Notes: a model not told the origin generated them from the letters alone. Positions 1 through 6,289 are shown, counted from the first letter of the stretch. The stretch: 7,563 bases of DNA from an uncultured Burkholderiales bacterium (GCA_903831925.1 CAIKZV010000690.1:1-7563), one strand, 5' to 3'. Translations and numbers: made by a program.

Positions 1-546
1 CCCTATTCTTTCGCCAATCCTTCGCTCAAGCAGATCAGCATCACCCAGCCGCTCAATGCGCCGGTGCTGGACCACGTCGACCTGATCAGCGGCAACGTGA
101 CCGGCAAAGTCGACCCGACCAGCGCCAACTACGCTGGTCTGATCGGCTCGAGTGCGGCGAGCAACACCAGCGCCAAGATCGCCAAGGTCTTCAACTCGAC
201 CAACTGGACCTCGATGGCGGGTGGCGTGAAGGTGATGACGCTGAGGATTCCGGCGGTGGCTGCCTCGCAGTATGTCCGTCTGCGCGGCACCAATCTGCCG
301 GCCGCAACGCCGTCCGAGACCGATCCCAACGGCAATCCGATCAACGACTTCATCTCCAACCCGAGCACTCAGACCGTGGCCGGCACGATCCCTTGTTCAG
401 ATGCTGCCTGCCCGGCCCACATGCGTACGGTCAACGGCGTGAAGTACTCCAGCTTCGACGTCGCAGCCTGGGCCGATCTGTGGTTCTACAGCAATCCGGT
501 CTTTGTCGAAGTCAAAGGCTCGACCGCGATCGCAGCCGTCAAGTGA
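1..546 (+). CDS. C-terminal fragment of a probable exported phosphoesterase-like (PHP or DUF3604-type) protein
   Basis: The reading frame is open from base 1 and stops at TGA 544-546, so this is the last ~181 residues of a longer protein whose start is outside the window. The GTG at 64 is internal and is not a plausible start. The segment begins near a DHVDLISGNVTGK stretch. It continues through a Thr/Ser/Asn-rich beta-type region, a YVRLRGTNLP motif, a short Cys pair (IPCSDAACPAH) and a DLWFYSNPVFVEV ending. From memory, the 'HVDLI.G...G' and 'WFYSNP.FV' elements resemble the C-terminal domain of large secreted proteins annotated as PHP-type phosphoesterases or DUF3604. The catalytic metal-binding part would lie upstream and is not visible, so no activity can be confirmed. 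The low-Lys, Ser/Thr/Asn-rich composition and the Cys pair fit an exported protein. The gene ends in a stop-spanning tandem repeat followed by hairpins, so its transcript probably ends there. Confidence 0.6.
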   Translation, partial: PYSFANPSLKQISITQPLNAPVLDHVDLISGNVTGKVDPTSANYAGLIGSSAASNTSAKIAKVFNSTNWTSMAGGVKVMTLRIPAVAASQYVRLRGTNLPAATPSETDPNGNPINDFISNPSTQTVAGTIPCSDAACPAHMRTVNGVKYSSFDVAAWADLWFYSNPVFVEVKGSTAIAAVK

Positions 547-587
547 TCACGCTTGCGTGAAATCGATGTAATCACGCTTGCGTGAAA
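543..587 (+). repeat. 25-bp-period direct repeat of a perfect 14-bp palindrome at the gene end
   Basis: Positions 543-562 and 568-587 match at 19 of 20 bases. The only difference is G545/A570, which turns the gene's TGA stop into a TAA in the second copy. Each copy holds a perfect dyad with arms TCACGC and GCGTGA around a TT centre (547-560 and 572-585). The dyads are 25 bp apart. Stop triplets at 544, 558, 569 and 583 cover all three frames. The element could be a duplicated operator for a dimeric regulator, a small REP-like element, or a slippage duplication of the gene's 3' end. The sequence does not decide between these. Confidence 0.85.
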
Positions 588-589
588 GC

Positions 590-617
590 GCCCGCTGCAG
601 CAAGTGCTGCGGCGGGC
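590..617 (+). other. strong 12-bp hairpin with AAGT loop
   Basis: The arms 590-601 and 606-617 pair over 12 bp with one G.T wobble (596/611) and enclose a 4-base loop at 602-605. No T-run follows, so it is not a classical intrinsic terminator by itself. It lies directly between the palindrome doublet and the terminator-like hairpin, and may protect or stabilise the 3' end of the upstream mRNA. Confidence 0.75.
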
Positions 618-625
618 TCGCCAAC

Positions 626-651
626 AGACCGGCCACCACGGCCGGTCTTTG
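626..651 (+). terminator. terminator-like hairpin (9-bp stem) after the phosphoesterase-like gene
   Basis: The arms AGACCGGCC (626-634) and GGCCGGTCT (640-648) pair perfectly around the loop ACCAC. They are followed by TTGCATTTG, giving a short interrupted T-tract. This has the form of a rho-independent terminator, although the T-tract is weak. It ends only about 16-18 bases before the next start codon at 667. A promoter for the next gene must therefore overlap it, or the terminator must leak. Confidence 0.65.
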
Positions 652-653
652 CA

Positions 654-663
654 TTTGATAAAT
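654..663 (+). promoter_or_regulatory. possible -10 element for a leaderless start at 667
   Basis: TTTGATAAAT is the only AT-rich patch in the gap and resembles a -10 box (GATAAA matches TATAAT at 4 of 6). The initiation point would fall at about 667-669, on or next to the ATG, and no Shine-Dalgarno sequence precedes that ATG. A -35 box would lie inside the terminator stem and is not recognisable. This is weak evidence. Confidence 0.2.
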
Positions 664-666
664 CGA

Positions 667-3273
667 ATGAGTCTTTCTGCCGATCTGAGCACCCGCACGC
701 ATGCCGATGTCCCGGCAGGAGCCGTCGCATACCTTGCGCTCCTGCTGTCAGGCGCGGCTGCGCTCGGCTGGCAGGTGGTCTGGACCTCGCAGTGGTCGGT
801 CGGTCTCGGACACGAACATCTTTCGGTGCTGGCGGTGCTCGGCGCCTTCTTTGCAGGAATGTCGCTTGGCGCAGCCTGGCTGGGCGGCCGAATCGATCGC
901 AGCTCACGGCCACTGCGCTGGTATGTCGCACTCGAATGTCTGATGGCCGCTTGGGGGCTGGTGCTGGTGTTCGTGCTGCCTGCGATTCAGACATGGGCCG
1001 GCCGGCTGATCGGCGCCGAGCCCTCGGTTGCCTGGCACTTCACGGTCGCCCTTGGCGTGCCCTTCGTCTGCCTGCTGCCCTCGACCCTGGCCATGGGCGC
1101 CGCCTTGCCGGCGATGCACCGCATCGTGCAGGGCGCCACGCCCTCGGTCGGCGGTCTGTACGCCGCCAATACCGCCGGTGCGGTGCTGGGCGTCCTTGGC
1201 ACGGGGTTCTGGTCGATCCCGACCCTCGGGTTTCAGCGAACCGGTCTGCTGGGCTGCGCGCTGCATCTGATCTGCGCGCTGCTGGCCGGATGGAGTCTTC
1301 GCAACAGGTCGCCGCAAACCGCGGTCGCTGCGTCTGACCACGCCGCGCCCCAGCAGCGTGAGCAGGCACCCTACAAGCTGCTCGCGGTCACCGGACTGCT
1401 GGGTGTGGCCTATGAGGTCATCGCCTTTCGCGTTCTGAGCCAGGTCACCGAAAATACCGTCTACAGCTATGCCTTGCTCCTGGCGGTCTATCTCACCGGT
1501 ACCGCCGTGGGCAGTGCCTGGTTCGACCGACAGATCAAGACCGCCTCCCTTACCCGACGCACACTTGAACAACTGCTGCTGGTCTGCGTCTGGGCGGTGC
1601 TTGCCGGCGGCGTGGCGGCCTGGTGGGTCGAGGCCCTGACGAATGCACCCGCGGCCTGGTTTGGCCGATCGGCCTGGAGCGCGCTGGCAGGTGAGACGCT
1701 GGCAGCCCTGGCGGTGATGGGCCTGCCCACGATCGCGATGGGGGCGCTCTTTGCCTGCGCGGCGCAACTCACCGTCGCCTCGGGCGGCTCGCTCGGGCGC
1801 GCCCTGGCCTTCAATACCGCCGGCGGCGCGCTTGCTCCGCTGGCAGGCGCCCTGTGCCTGGCGGCGCTCGGCATGAAAGGAGCGATCCTGCTGCTGTGCC
1901 TCGGCTATCTGGCGCTGTCGGTATCAGGCAACTGGCGCCGGCCGGCCATGGCGATCACCGCCGGCCTGCTGGCGCTGGCTTCGCTCAGCCCGACGCTGCG
2001 ACTCACCAGCCTGCCGCCCGGCGGCGAGGTGCTGCACCATCGCGACGGCATGATGGCGTCTGTCAGCGTGATTGCCGACAGCGATCAGGTCCGTCGCCTT
2101 CACATCAACAATCGCATCCAGGAAGGCAGCAGCGCCCACAGCCCGCTCGAGACCCGGCTGGCCCAGATCCCGATGCTGCTTCATCCCGACCCGCGTCAGG
2201 TGCTGGTGCTGGGCCTGGGCACCGGATACACCGCACTGGTCGCGGCGCAGGAGCCCAGGGTGCGCGCAGTGGCGGTCGAGCTGTTGCCCGAAGTCATCGA
2301 GGCCAACACCTGGTTCGAGGCGTCGGCACCACGCGATCGCGACCGGCTTCGCGTCGTGCAAGCCGACGCCCGCCGCTATGTGACCCTGGCACCGGTGCTC
2401 AACGATGTGATCATCGCTGACCTCTTTCATCCGGCTCGAAGCGGCGCCGGCCCGCTCTTTACCGTCGAGCACTTTCAGGCCATCGCCGACACGCTCGCGC
2501 CGGGCGGCATCTTCTGCCAGTGGCTGCCGGTGCATCAGATGGAACTCGACAATGTTCGCAGCGTCGCGGCCGCCTTCCTCGCGGTCTATCCGGATGCGGT
2601 GGCGGTGCTGGCCAGCAACAGCCTCGACAGCCCGGTTCTCGGGCTGATCGCCCGCAAGGGCGGCACGCGCTGGGATGCGCAGCAGATCCGCCAGCGAATG
2701 AACGCCCTCACCGGCTCAGGCAAGGCGCTCGCCCAGCAGGCGCGACTGGTCGACGAATGGGCTGTTCTGGGCAGTGCGCTGGCATCCAATCGCAGCCTCA
2801 AGCGCTGGGTCGGCGACGCGCCGATCAACACCGACGACCATCCGGTGATCAGCTATCGCGCACCCTGGGATACCTACGCGCCGCCGTCGACACCCCGACA
2901 GCGGGTATCGCAGCTTCTCGATACGCTCGACCCCGATGCGCCTGGCTGGCTGCCGCGTGACGACGACGCCACCGTGGCGCGGCTTCAGTCTTACTGGACC
3001 ACCCGCAATCGCTACCTGCAGGCCGGCCTGCGGATCGCGCCATCGCCCGACCCGGTCGTGATGCTGGATCGTCTCGAGCCTCTGATGCTGGACCTGCTGA
3101 AATCAAGCCCTGATTTTCAGCCCGCCCGGGATCCGCTGCTGGGACTGGCCAATGCGGTCAAACCGATCGATCCGGCCCGGTCGCAGTCGGTCCTGAACGC
3201 CCTTCAATCCATCCAGCCTCCATCCCGCATCGGCGCCGATCAGGCGCCTGCTGCCAAAGCGTCGGATCAATAG
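667..3273 (+). CDS. membrane-fused spermidine-synthase-like protein (polytopic N-terminus plus SAM-fold domain), 868 aa
   Basis: Residues ~18-440 form roughly a dozen hydrophobic segments with two related motifs, LYAANTAGAVLG (~164-175) and FNTAGGALAPLAG (~382-394), typical of the permease half of fused spermidine-synthase-like proteins. Residues ~450-735 are a soluble Rossmann-type domain. It shows INNRIQEG (~480-487), the nucleotide loop VLVLGLGTGYT (512-522), an acidic residue ending the second strand (E538), D567 in QADAR, D585 in the ADLFHPA loop where SpeE has its catalytic Asp, and INTDDHP (720-726). The second Asp of the SpeE D..D motif is replaced by His588. The last ~120 residues are a soluble tail common in this family. 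The product is unknown, and true aminopropyl transfer is unproven. ATG 667 is chosen because the in-frame GTG at 604 lies in the loop of the 590-617 hairpin and would add a charged peptide. No Shine-Dalgarno is visible. The gene ends inside a 14-bp tandem repeat. Confidence 0.88.
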   Translation: MSLSADLSTRTHADVPAGAVAYLALLLSGAAALGWQVVWTSQWSVGLGHEHLSVLAVLGAFFAGMSLGAAWLGGRIDRSSRPLRWYVALECLMAAWGLVLVFVLPAIQTWAGRLIGAEPSVAWHFTVALGVPFVCLLPSTLAMGAALPAMHRIVQGATPSVGGLYAANTAGAVLGVLGTGFWSIPTLGFQRTGLLGCALHLICALLAGWSLRNRSPQTAVAASDHAAPQQREQAPYKLLAVTGLLGVAYEVIAFRVLSQVTENTVYSYALLLAVYLTGTAVGSAWFDRQIKTASLTRRTLEQLLLVCVWAVLAGGVAAWWVEALTNAPAAWFGRSAWSALAGETLAALAVMGLPTIAMGALFACAAQLTVASGGSLGRALAFNTAGGALAPLAGALCLAALGMKGAILLLCLGYLALSVSGNWRRPAMAITAGLLALASLSPTLRLTSLPPGGEVLHHRDGMMASVSVIADSDQVRRLHINNRIQEGSSAHSPLETRLAQIPMLLHPDPRQVLVLGLGTGYTALVAAQEPRVRAVAVELLPEVIEANTWFEASAPRDRDRLRVVQADARRYVTLAPVLNDVIIADLFHPARSGAGPLFTVEHFQAIADTLAPGGIFCQWLPVHQMELDNVRSVAAAFLAVYPDAVAVLASNSLDSPVLGLIARKGGTRWDAQQIRQRMNALTGSGKALAQQARLVDEWAVLGSALASNRSLKRWVGDAPINTDDHPVISYRAPWDTYAPPSTPRQRVSQLLDTLDPDAPGWLPRDDDATVARLQSYWTTRNRYLQAGLRIAPSPDPVVMLDRLEPLMLDLLKSSPDFQPARDPLLGLANAVKPIDPARSQSVLNALQSIQPPSRIGADQAPAAKASDQ

Positions 3274-3333
3274 CGTCCTATCAATGGCGCACGATCAATG
3301 GCGTCCGATCAACAGCGTCCGGCCCGATTCAAC
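3258..3333 (+). repeat. 14-bp tandem repeat, four units plus a diverged fifth, across the stop codon
   Basis: Units at 3258-3271, 3272-3285, 3286-3299 and 3300-3313 follow the pattern RGCGTCCGATCAAY with one to three changes each. A fifth, 3314-3333, keeps both ends but carries about 6 extra bases. The first unit encodes the last residues (..SDQ) of the upstream protein, and its boundary splits the TAG stop (3271-3273). Units 3 and 4 each create an ATG (3284, 3298) that opens spurious frames. The 14-bp phase is not a whole number of helical turns, so a face-of-helix operator array is less likely than a slippage array. Either remains possible. Confidence 0.85.
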
Positions 3334-3370
3334 CCGATCAGCTCTCACCTGCAAGCGACACCACCTACTC

Positions 3371-4246
3371 ATGAACATCGACCAGACCGCCTCCCCGCGA
3401 ACCGACGCGCCCCCTCAGACCGCCTCACCCACATCGTCCGACCGTCTGCGCCGACTTGCCCGCGACCCGCTGCTGCACTTCTTTCTGCTTGGCGCCGCAA
3501 TCTTCGCGGTCGACCAGGCCTTGCTCAAACGCCGGGGCGATGCCCAGACCATCAATGTCAGCCCAGCCGTGCAGAGCGAGGCCCGTACCCGGTTCATGGA
3601 CAGCCTCAAGCGCGAACCGAGCGCCAGCGATATGAAGATCCTGGTCGATCGGTGGGTCGACAATGAAGTGCTCTACCGCGAGGGCCTCGCACTCGGCCTG
3701 GACCGTGGCGACAGTGCGATCCGTGAGAGGGTGATCTTCAAGGCACTGAGCGTCACGCAAAGCGGCATCACGCTGCCCCGCATCGACGAGGCCGGGCTCA
3801 AAGCCTGGTTCGATGCCAGGAAGGACAGCTATGGCGAGCCGACCCGCCTGGATTTCCTGGAAGCGGTGGTCACCAGCGACCGATCCGAGCCGGCGCTGCG
3901 CCGCTTCGTCGAGGGCCTGAACGGTAAAGGTGAGATCGATGCGCAAAGCAGCCTGAGGGTCTTCAAGGACCGACCTCGCGACAATATCGTGCAGAGCTAT
4001 GGCGCTGCCTTCGCCGACGCGCTGCAGAAAATGCCCCCTGGCCAGTGGCAGCTTCTCGAGTCCTCAGACGGGCCGCGCGTGATCAGGCTTGAAGTCATCA
4101 AGCCCGGCAAGTCGGTCGAATTCGACGCGGTGAAAGAGTCGGTCTACCAGGACTGGAAAGACGAGACCATGGCCGCGCTGTCGACCAAAGCCGTGCGGGA
4201 GATGGGCAGCAAATACCGTGTGAACGTCGAAAAGGCCGGCTCATGA
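3371..4246 (+). CDS. membrane-anchored PpiC/parvulin-like peptidyl-prolyl isomerase family protein, 291 aa
   Basis: A hydrophilic N-terminus (1-33) is followed by one hydrophobic anchor (DPLLHFFLLGAAIFAVDQALL, ~32-52) and a periplasmic helical region with VDRWVDNEVLYREGLALGL (~92-110), as in SurA/PpiD-type proteins. The rest (~155-245) is a Rotamase_2-like domain, recognisable from FADALQKMPPGQWQLLESSDG (~214-234). The two histidines typical of active parvulins are not seen: the first strand reads RLDFLEAVV, and the last reads GPRVIRLEV where G.H.. is usual. It may therefore be a chaperone or holdase rather than an isomerase. ATG 3371 is preferred over the in-frame ATG 3284. The earlier start would translate the 14-bp repeat array and add 29 unusual residues. 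Neither start has a clear ribosome binding site. Its stop overlaps the start of the HupE-like gene (ATGA at 4243), so the two are probably translationally coupled and functionally linked. Confidence 0.82.
   Translation: MNIDQTASPRTDAPPQTASPTSSDRLRRLARDPLLHFFLLGAAIFAVDQALLKRRGDAQTINVSPAVQSEARTRFMDSLKREPSASDMKILVDRWVDNEVLYREGLALGLDRGDSAIRERVIFKALSVTQSGITLPRIDEAGLKAWFDARKDSYGEPTRLDFLEAVVTSDRSEPALRRFVEGLNGKGEIDAQSSLRVFKDRPRDNIVQSYGAAFADALQKMPPGQWQLLESSDGPRVIRLEVIKPGKSVEFDAVKESVYQDWKDETMAALSTKAVREMGSKYRVNVEKAGS
4231..4235 (+). promoter_or_regulatory. ribosome binding site for the HupE/UreJ-like gene
   Basis: AAAGG lies 7 bases before ATG 4243, inside the end of the preceding gene. It supports the overlapping ATGA start over later candidates. 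Confidence 0.6.
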
Positions 4247-5220
4247 ATCGGGTGGCAAGGCTGAAACGGCGCACGCTGGCAGGCCTTTGGGCTGTGCTGA
4301 TGAGCCTGTGCGCACCCGTCCTGGCGCATGAGATGACCATGATGGAACTCACCATGCGCGAGTACCAGCCTGGTCAGTTCACCTGGGGCTGGGGGCCATC
4401 GGGCAAATCCAGGCCAGTGTCGGAAGACCTCACACCGGTGTGGCCACAGGGCTGCCAGGCATCGGAACAGGTGGTGCAATGCGGGCCGAAGGGACTGTAC
4501 GGCCCCTTCACGATTGAGGGCGTCGGCAAGGCGTACTCGGCTGCGGTGGTCAGGATCTTCTGGCGCGAGGGCCCGCCACAGGTCTTTACACTCACCGGCG
4601 GTCAGCCCAAGGTGCAGCTGTTCGGCGGCGCGAAAGACACGCGCGGTGCAACCGAAGTCGGTGTGACCTATGGCCTTCTGGGCTTCGAGCACATCCTGAC
4701 CGGCTATGACCATCTGCTGTTCGTGATCAGTCTGCTGATGCTGGTCGGATTCAACCGCCGCCTGGTGGTCACGATCACCGCCTTCACCATCGCCCACAGC
4801 CTGACGCTCGCAGCGAGTGCGCTCGGATGGCTGGTGCTGCGATCGCCGCCGGTCGAGGCCACGATTGCGCTGTCGATCGTGCTGGTCTGCGGCGAGGCGC
4901 TTCGACGTGACGAAACGCTCACCCGCCGATGGCCGGCCCTGGTCGCCTTTGCCTTCGGCCTGATTCACGGGCTGGGATTTGCCGGTGCACTGAAGGAAAT
5001 CGGCCTGCCGCAGGAGCAGATGCTGGTCGCGCTGCTGTCCTTCAATCTCGGTGTCGAAGCCGGGCAGATCGCGGTGGTGCTGGTCGCCTGGCTGGTATGG
5101 TTGGCCGCAAGCCGCATCGGGCTGGCTAGCCGGCTGCGAGTGCCGGTCCTCTACGCGGTCGGCGCGGTCGGCGCGTTCTGGGTGATCGATCGCCTGGTCA
5201 CCATGGGCCTGGGAGCCTGA
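4243..5220 (+). CDS. HupE/UreJ-family membrane protein with periplasmic N-terminal domain, 325 aa
   Basis: The start has a signal peptide: RLKRR, a hydrophobic core (~11-23), and the cleavage site APVLA|HE after residue 28, leaving His29 at the mature N-terminus. Residues ~29-135 form a soluble periplasmic domain with two Cys (71, 80) that could form a disulphide. Residues ~145-322 contain about six membrane spans with the motifs of the HupE_UreJ_2 family: GFEHILTGYDHLLFV (147-161; H150, D156, H157), FTIAHSLTLA (181-190; H185), CGEAL (E218), FGLIHGLGFAGAL (238-250; H242) and FNLGVEAGQ (267-275; E272). The buried His/Asp/Glu residues are the likely metal-binding set. Family members are linked to nickel, cobalt or other metal movement, but the metal here is unknown. 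A 9-bp in-frame duplication (5155-5172) gives AVGAVGA in the last span. The gene overlaps the PpiC-like gene by 4 bp and sits 5 bp before the oxygenase gene, indicating one operon. Confidence 0.9.
   Translation: MNRVARLKRRTLAGLWAVLMSLCAPVLAHEMTMMELTMREYQPGQFTWGWGPSGKSRPVSEDLTPVWPQGCQASEQVVQCGPKGLYGPFTIEGVGKAYSAAVVRIFWREGPPQVFTLTGGQPKVQLFGGAKDTRGATEVGVTYGLLGFEHILTGYDHLLFVISLLMLVGFNRRLVVTITAFTIAHSLTLAASALGWLVLRSPPVEATIALSIVLVCGEALRRDETLTRRWPALVAFAFGLIHGLGFAGALKEIGLPQEQMLVALLSFNLGVEAGQIAVVLVAWLVWLAASRIGLASRLRVPVLYAVGAVGAFWVIDRLVTMGLGA
5211..5215 (+). promoter_or_regulatory. ribosome binding site for the oxygenase gene
   Basis: GGGAG lies 10 bases before ATG 5226, within the last codons of the HupE-like gene. 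It fixes the start of the next frame. Confidence 0.6.
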
Positions 5221-5225
5221 TTATC

Positions 5226-5822
5226 ATGAGCGATGTCTTCGAGCTCTTTCCCACGCCGGTGATGCGCGTTGAAAAGTTGCTGTCGGGCGCGCAGGTCACG
5301 GCGCTCAATCAGGTGCTGGTGCCGGGGGCGACCACACAGAACCATCGCTCGCAGGCGCTTACCCATACCGCGATGCTGTCAGCGTCCGATCGCCCGGAGC
5401 TTGCCCAACTCCACACGCTGCTTGCGCCTCATCTGAAGGCCTTCGGCAAGCTGCTTTTCGGCGAGCCACTCACCTGGCATATCAAGGAGATGTGGGTCAA
5501 CGTCATGGAAACCGGCGGGCGCCAGTCGGTACACAACCATGCCAACTGCTTTGCCTGCGGCATCCTCTATCTGAGCGATGTGCACCCCTCGTCCTGGACT
5601 CTGTTTACCCGCAGCCTGGGCGGCCGTGATTTCGTGTTCGCCAACACCAATGCGCGAGCCGAGACCGGCGCGTTCAATGCCGACAAGTGGCGCAGCCCGC
5701 AGCCCGAGCCCGGTGACCTGCTGCTCTTTCCAAGCTACCTGCTGCATGAGGTCCCGCCAAACGAAGGGCCGCGACGCATCACGCTGGCCTTCAACGCCAT
5801 CCCCGAGCGGCTCGACGCCTAG
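5226..5822 (+). CDS. putative 2OG-Fe(II) oxygenase (2OG-FeII_Oxy_5 / TIGR02466-like), 198 aa
   Basis: The protein starts with the family-typical FELFPTPVMRV and has WVNVMETGGRQSVHNHANCFACGILYLS (90-117), in which H103 and H105 form the H-x-H metal pair. A double-stranded beta-helix follows, with EPGDLLLFPSYLLHEVPP (161-178). H174 is the distal iron ligand, and GPRRITLAFN (181-190) supplies an Arg (183 or 184) for 2-oxoglutarate. Length and motif order match the family, which is related to prolyl-4-hydroxylase-type enzymes but mostly has unknown substrates. There is no signal peptide, so it should act in the cytoplasm, unlike its exported neighbours. It lies 5 bp after the HupE-like gene with a good ribosome binding site. 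Whether it modifies a protein from this cluster or a small molecule cannot be told from the sequence. Confidence 0.82.
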   Translation: MSDVFELFPTPVMRVEKLLSGAQVTALNQVLVPGATTQNHRSQALTHTAMLSASDRPELAQLHTLLAPHLKAFGKLLFGEPLTWHIKEMWVNVMETGGRQSVHNHANCFACGILYLSDVHPSSWTLFTRSLGGRDFVFANTNARAETGAFNADKWRSPQPEPGDLLLFPSYLLHEVPPNEGPRRITLAFNAIPERLDA

Positions 5823-5832
5823 GGCTATCAAC

Positions 5833-5842
5833 TGAAATTTCA
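5833..5842. promoter_or_regulatory. 10-bp AT-rich palindrome in the gap before the PCu(A)C-like gene
   Basis: TGAAATTTCA is a perfect dyad and the only AT-rich patch in the 38-bp gap 5823-5860. It could be part of an operator or an internal promoter, but a 10-bp palindrome may also be chance. Confidence 0.25.
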
Positions 5843-5860
5843 AGCACCAGGCGCATCGTC

Positions 5861-6289
5861 ATGACCCCTTTCTACCGCTGGATCATCGCCGTGGCGCTTG
5901 CGCTCACCGGCCTTTCTGCCTCGGCTCACGAATACCAGACGCCGAATTTCACCGTCATTCATCCCTGGGCCGACGCCACGCCAGCCGGCCAGACCGATGC
6001 CAACATCTACTTCACGGTGGCTGACCAGACCCAGGGCGACCAGCTGATCCGCGGCTTCAGCCCGATTGCACAACGCGTCGAGATGCGATCGGGTCCGGCG
6101 GCCGACGGCACCGACCTGAAGTCGATTCCGGTGAGCCTTAATCGCGCCGAGGTCTCGGCGCCGGGTGGCCCCATCCTCGTCCTGCGTGGACTGAAAATGC
6201 CGCTGCAGCAGGGATCAAGCTATCCGCTGATGCTGGAATTCGAGAAAGCCGGCATCGTGAACGTGATGATCTCGGTGGGTGCGCACTGA
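5861..6289 (+). CDS. exported PCu(A)C-like (DUF461) copper-chaperone-fold protein lacking the usual copper ligands, 142 aa
   Basis: A signal peptide (1-22, ending LSASA|HE) leaves His23 as the mature first residue. The mature protein follows the PCu(A)C pattern: IHPWADATPAG (33-43), NIYFTVAD (48-55), DQLIRGFSPIAQRVEM (60-75), PGGPILVLRGLKMPLQQG (101-118) and LEFEKAGIVNVMISV (125-139). In classic members copper is held by the His of ElH, a Met about ten residues on, and the H.M of the GyHvMLmgL segment. Here these align with R76, L86 or S88, I105 and V107, so the standard site appears absent. H23, H34, M75 and M113 remain as possible alternative ligands. It may bind copper differently, bind another ligand, or act only as a scaffold. 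A weak AGG lies about 9 bases before the ATG. It is the last gene of the apparent operon and ends in a three-unit repeat with stops in every frame. Confidence 0.8.
   Translation: MTPFYRWIIAVALALTGLSASAHEYQTPNFTVIHPWADATPAGQTDANIYFTVADQTQGDQLIRGFSPIAQRVEMRSGPAADGTDLKSIPVSLNRAEVSAPGGPILVLRGLKMPLQQGSSYPLMLEFEKAGIVNVMISVGAH

Noticed and set aside
604..666. Upstream GTG start (604) for the SpeE-like membrane protein
   Set aside because: It lies in the loop of the 590-617 hairpin, would translate through the terminator-like stem, and adds a basic peptide unlike the family N-terminus. ATG 667 fits better.
582..1337. 251-codon plus-strand frame overlapping the SpeE-like gene
   Set aside because: Arg/Ala/Gly-rich shadow of the real frame, starting in the terminator region, with no recognisable domain.
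904..1767. 287-codon minus-strand frame opposite the SpeE-like gene
   Set aside because: Gln/Arg/Gly-rich composition typical of antisense shadows in GC-rich DNA. The plus-strand protein has clear motifs.
3258..3333. CRISPR array or plasmid-type iterons
   Set aside because: The units are directly adjacent 14-mers without spacers, overlap a coding end, and no cas or replication gene is present.
3284..3370. ATG 3284 start for the PpiC-like protein
   Set aside because: The ATG is created by the 14-bp repeat, lacks a ribosome binding site, and the added residues translate the array. ATG 3371 gives a usual N-terminus before the anchor.
4144..4968. 274-codon minus-strand frame opposite the HupE-like gene
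   Set aside because: Shadow frame with no motifs, spanning two real genes whose products are recognisable.
5155..5172. 9-bp duplication in the HupE-like gene as a separate repeat element
   Set aside because: It is in frame, makes a small-residue AVGAVGA stretch in a membrane helix, and is ordinary for GC-rich coding sequence.
5526..5540. H-x-H instead of H-x-D/E in the oxygenase as a lost iron ligand
   Set aside because: From memory, this subfamily normally shows H-x-H at this place, so it is probably a family trait rather than a defect.
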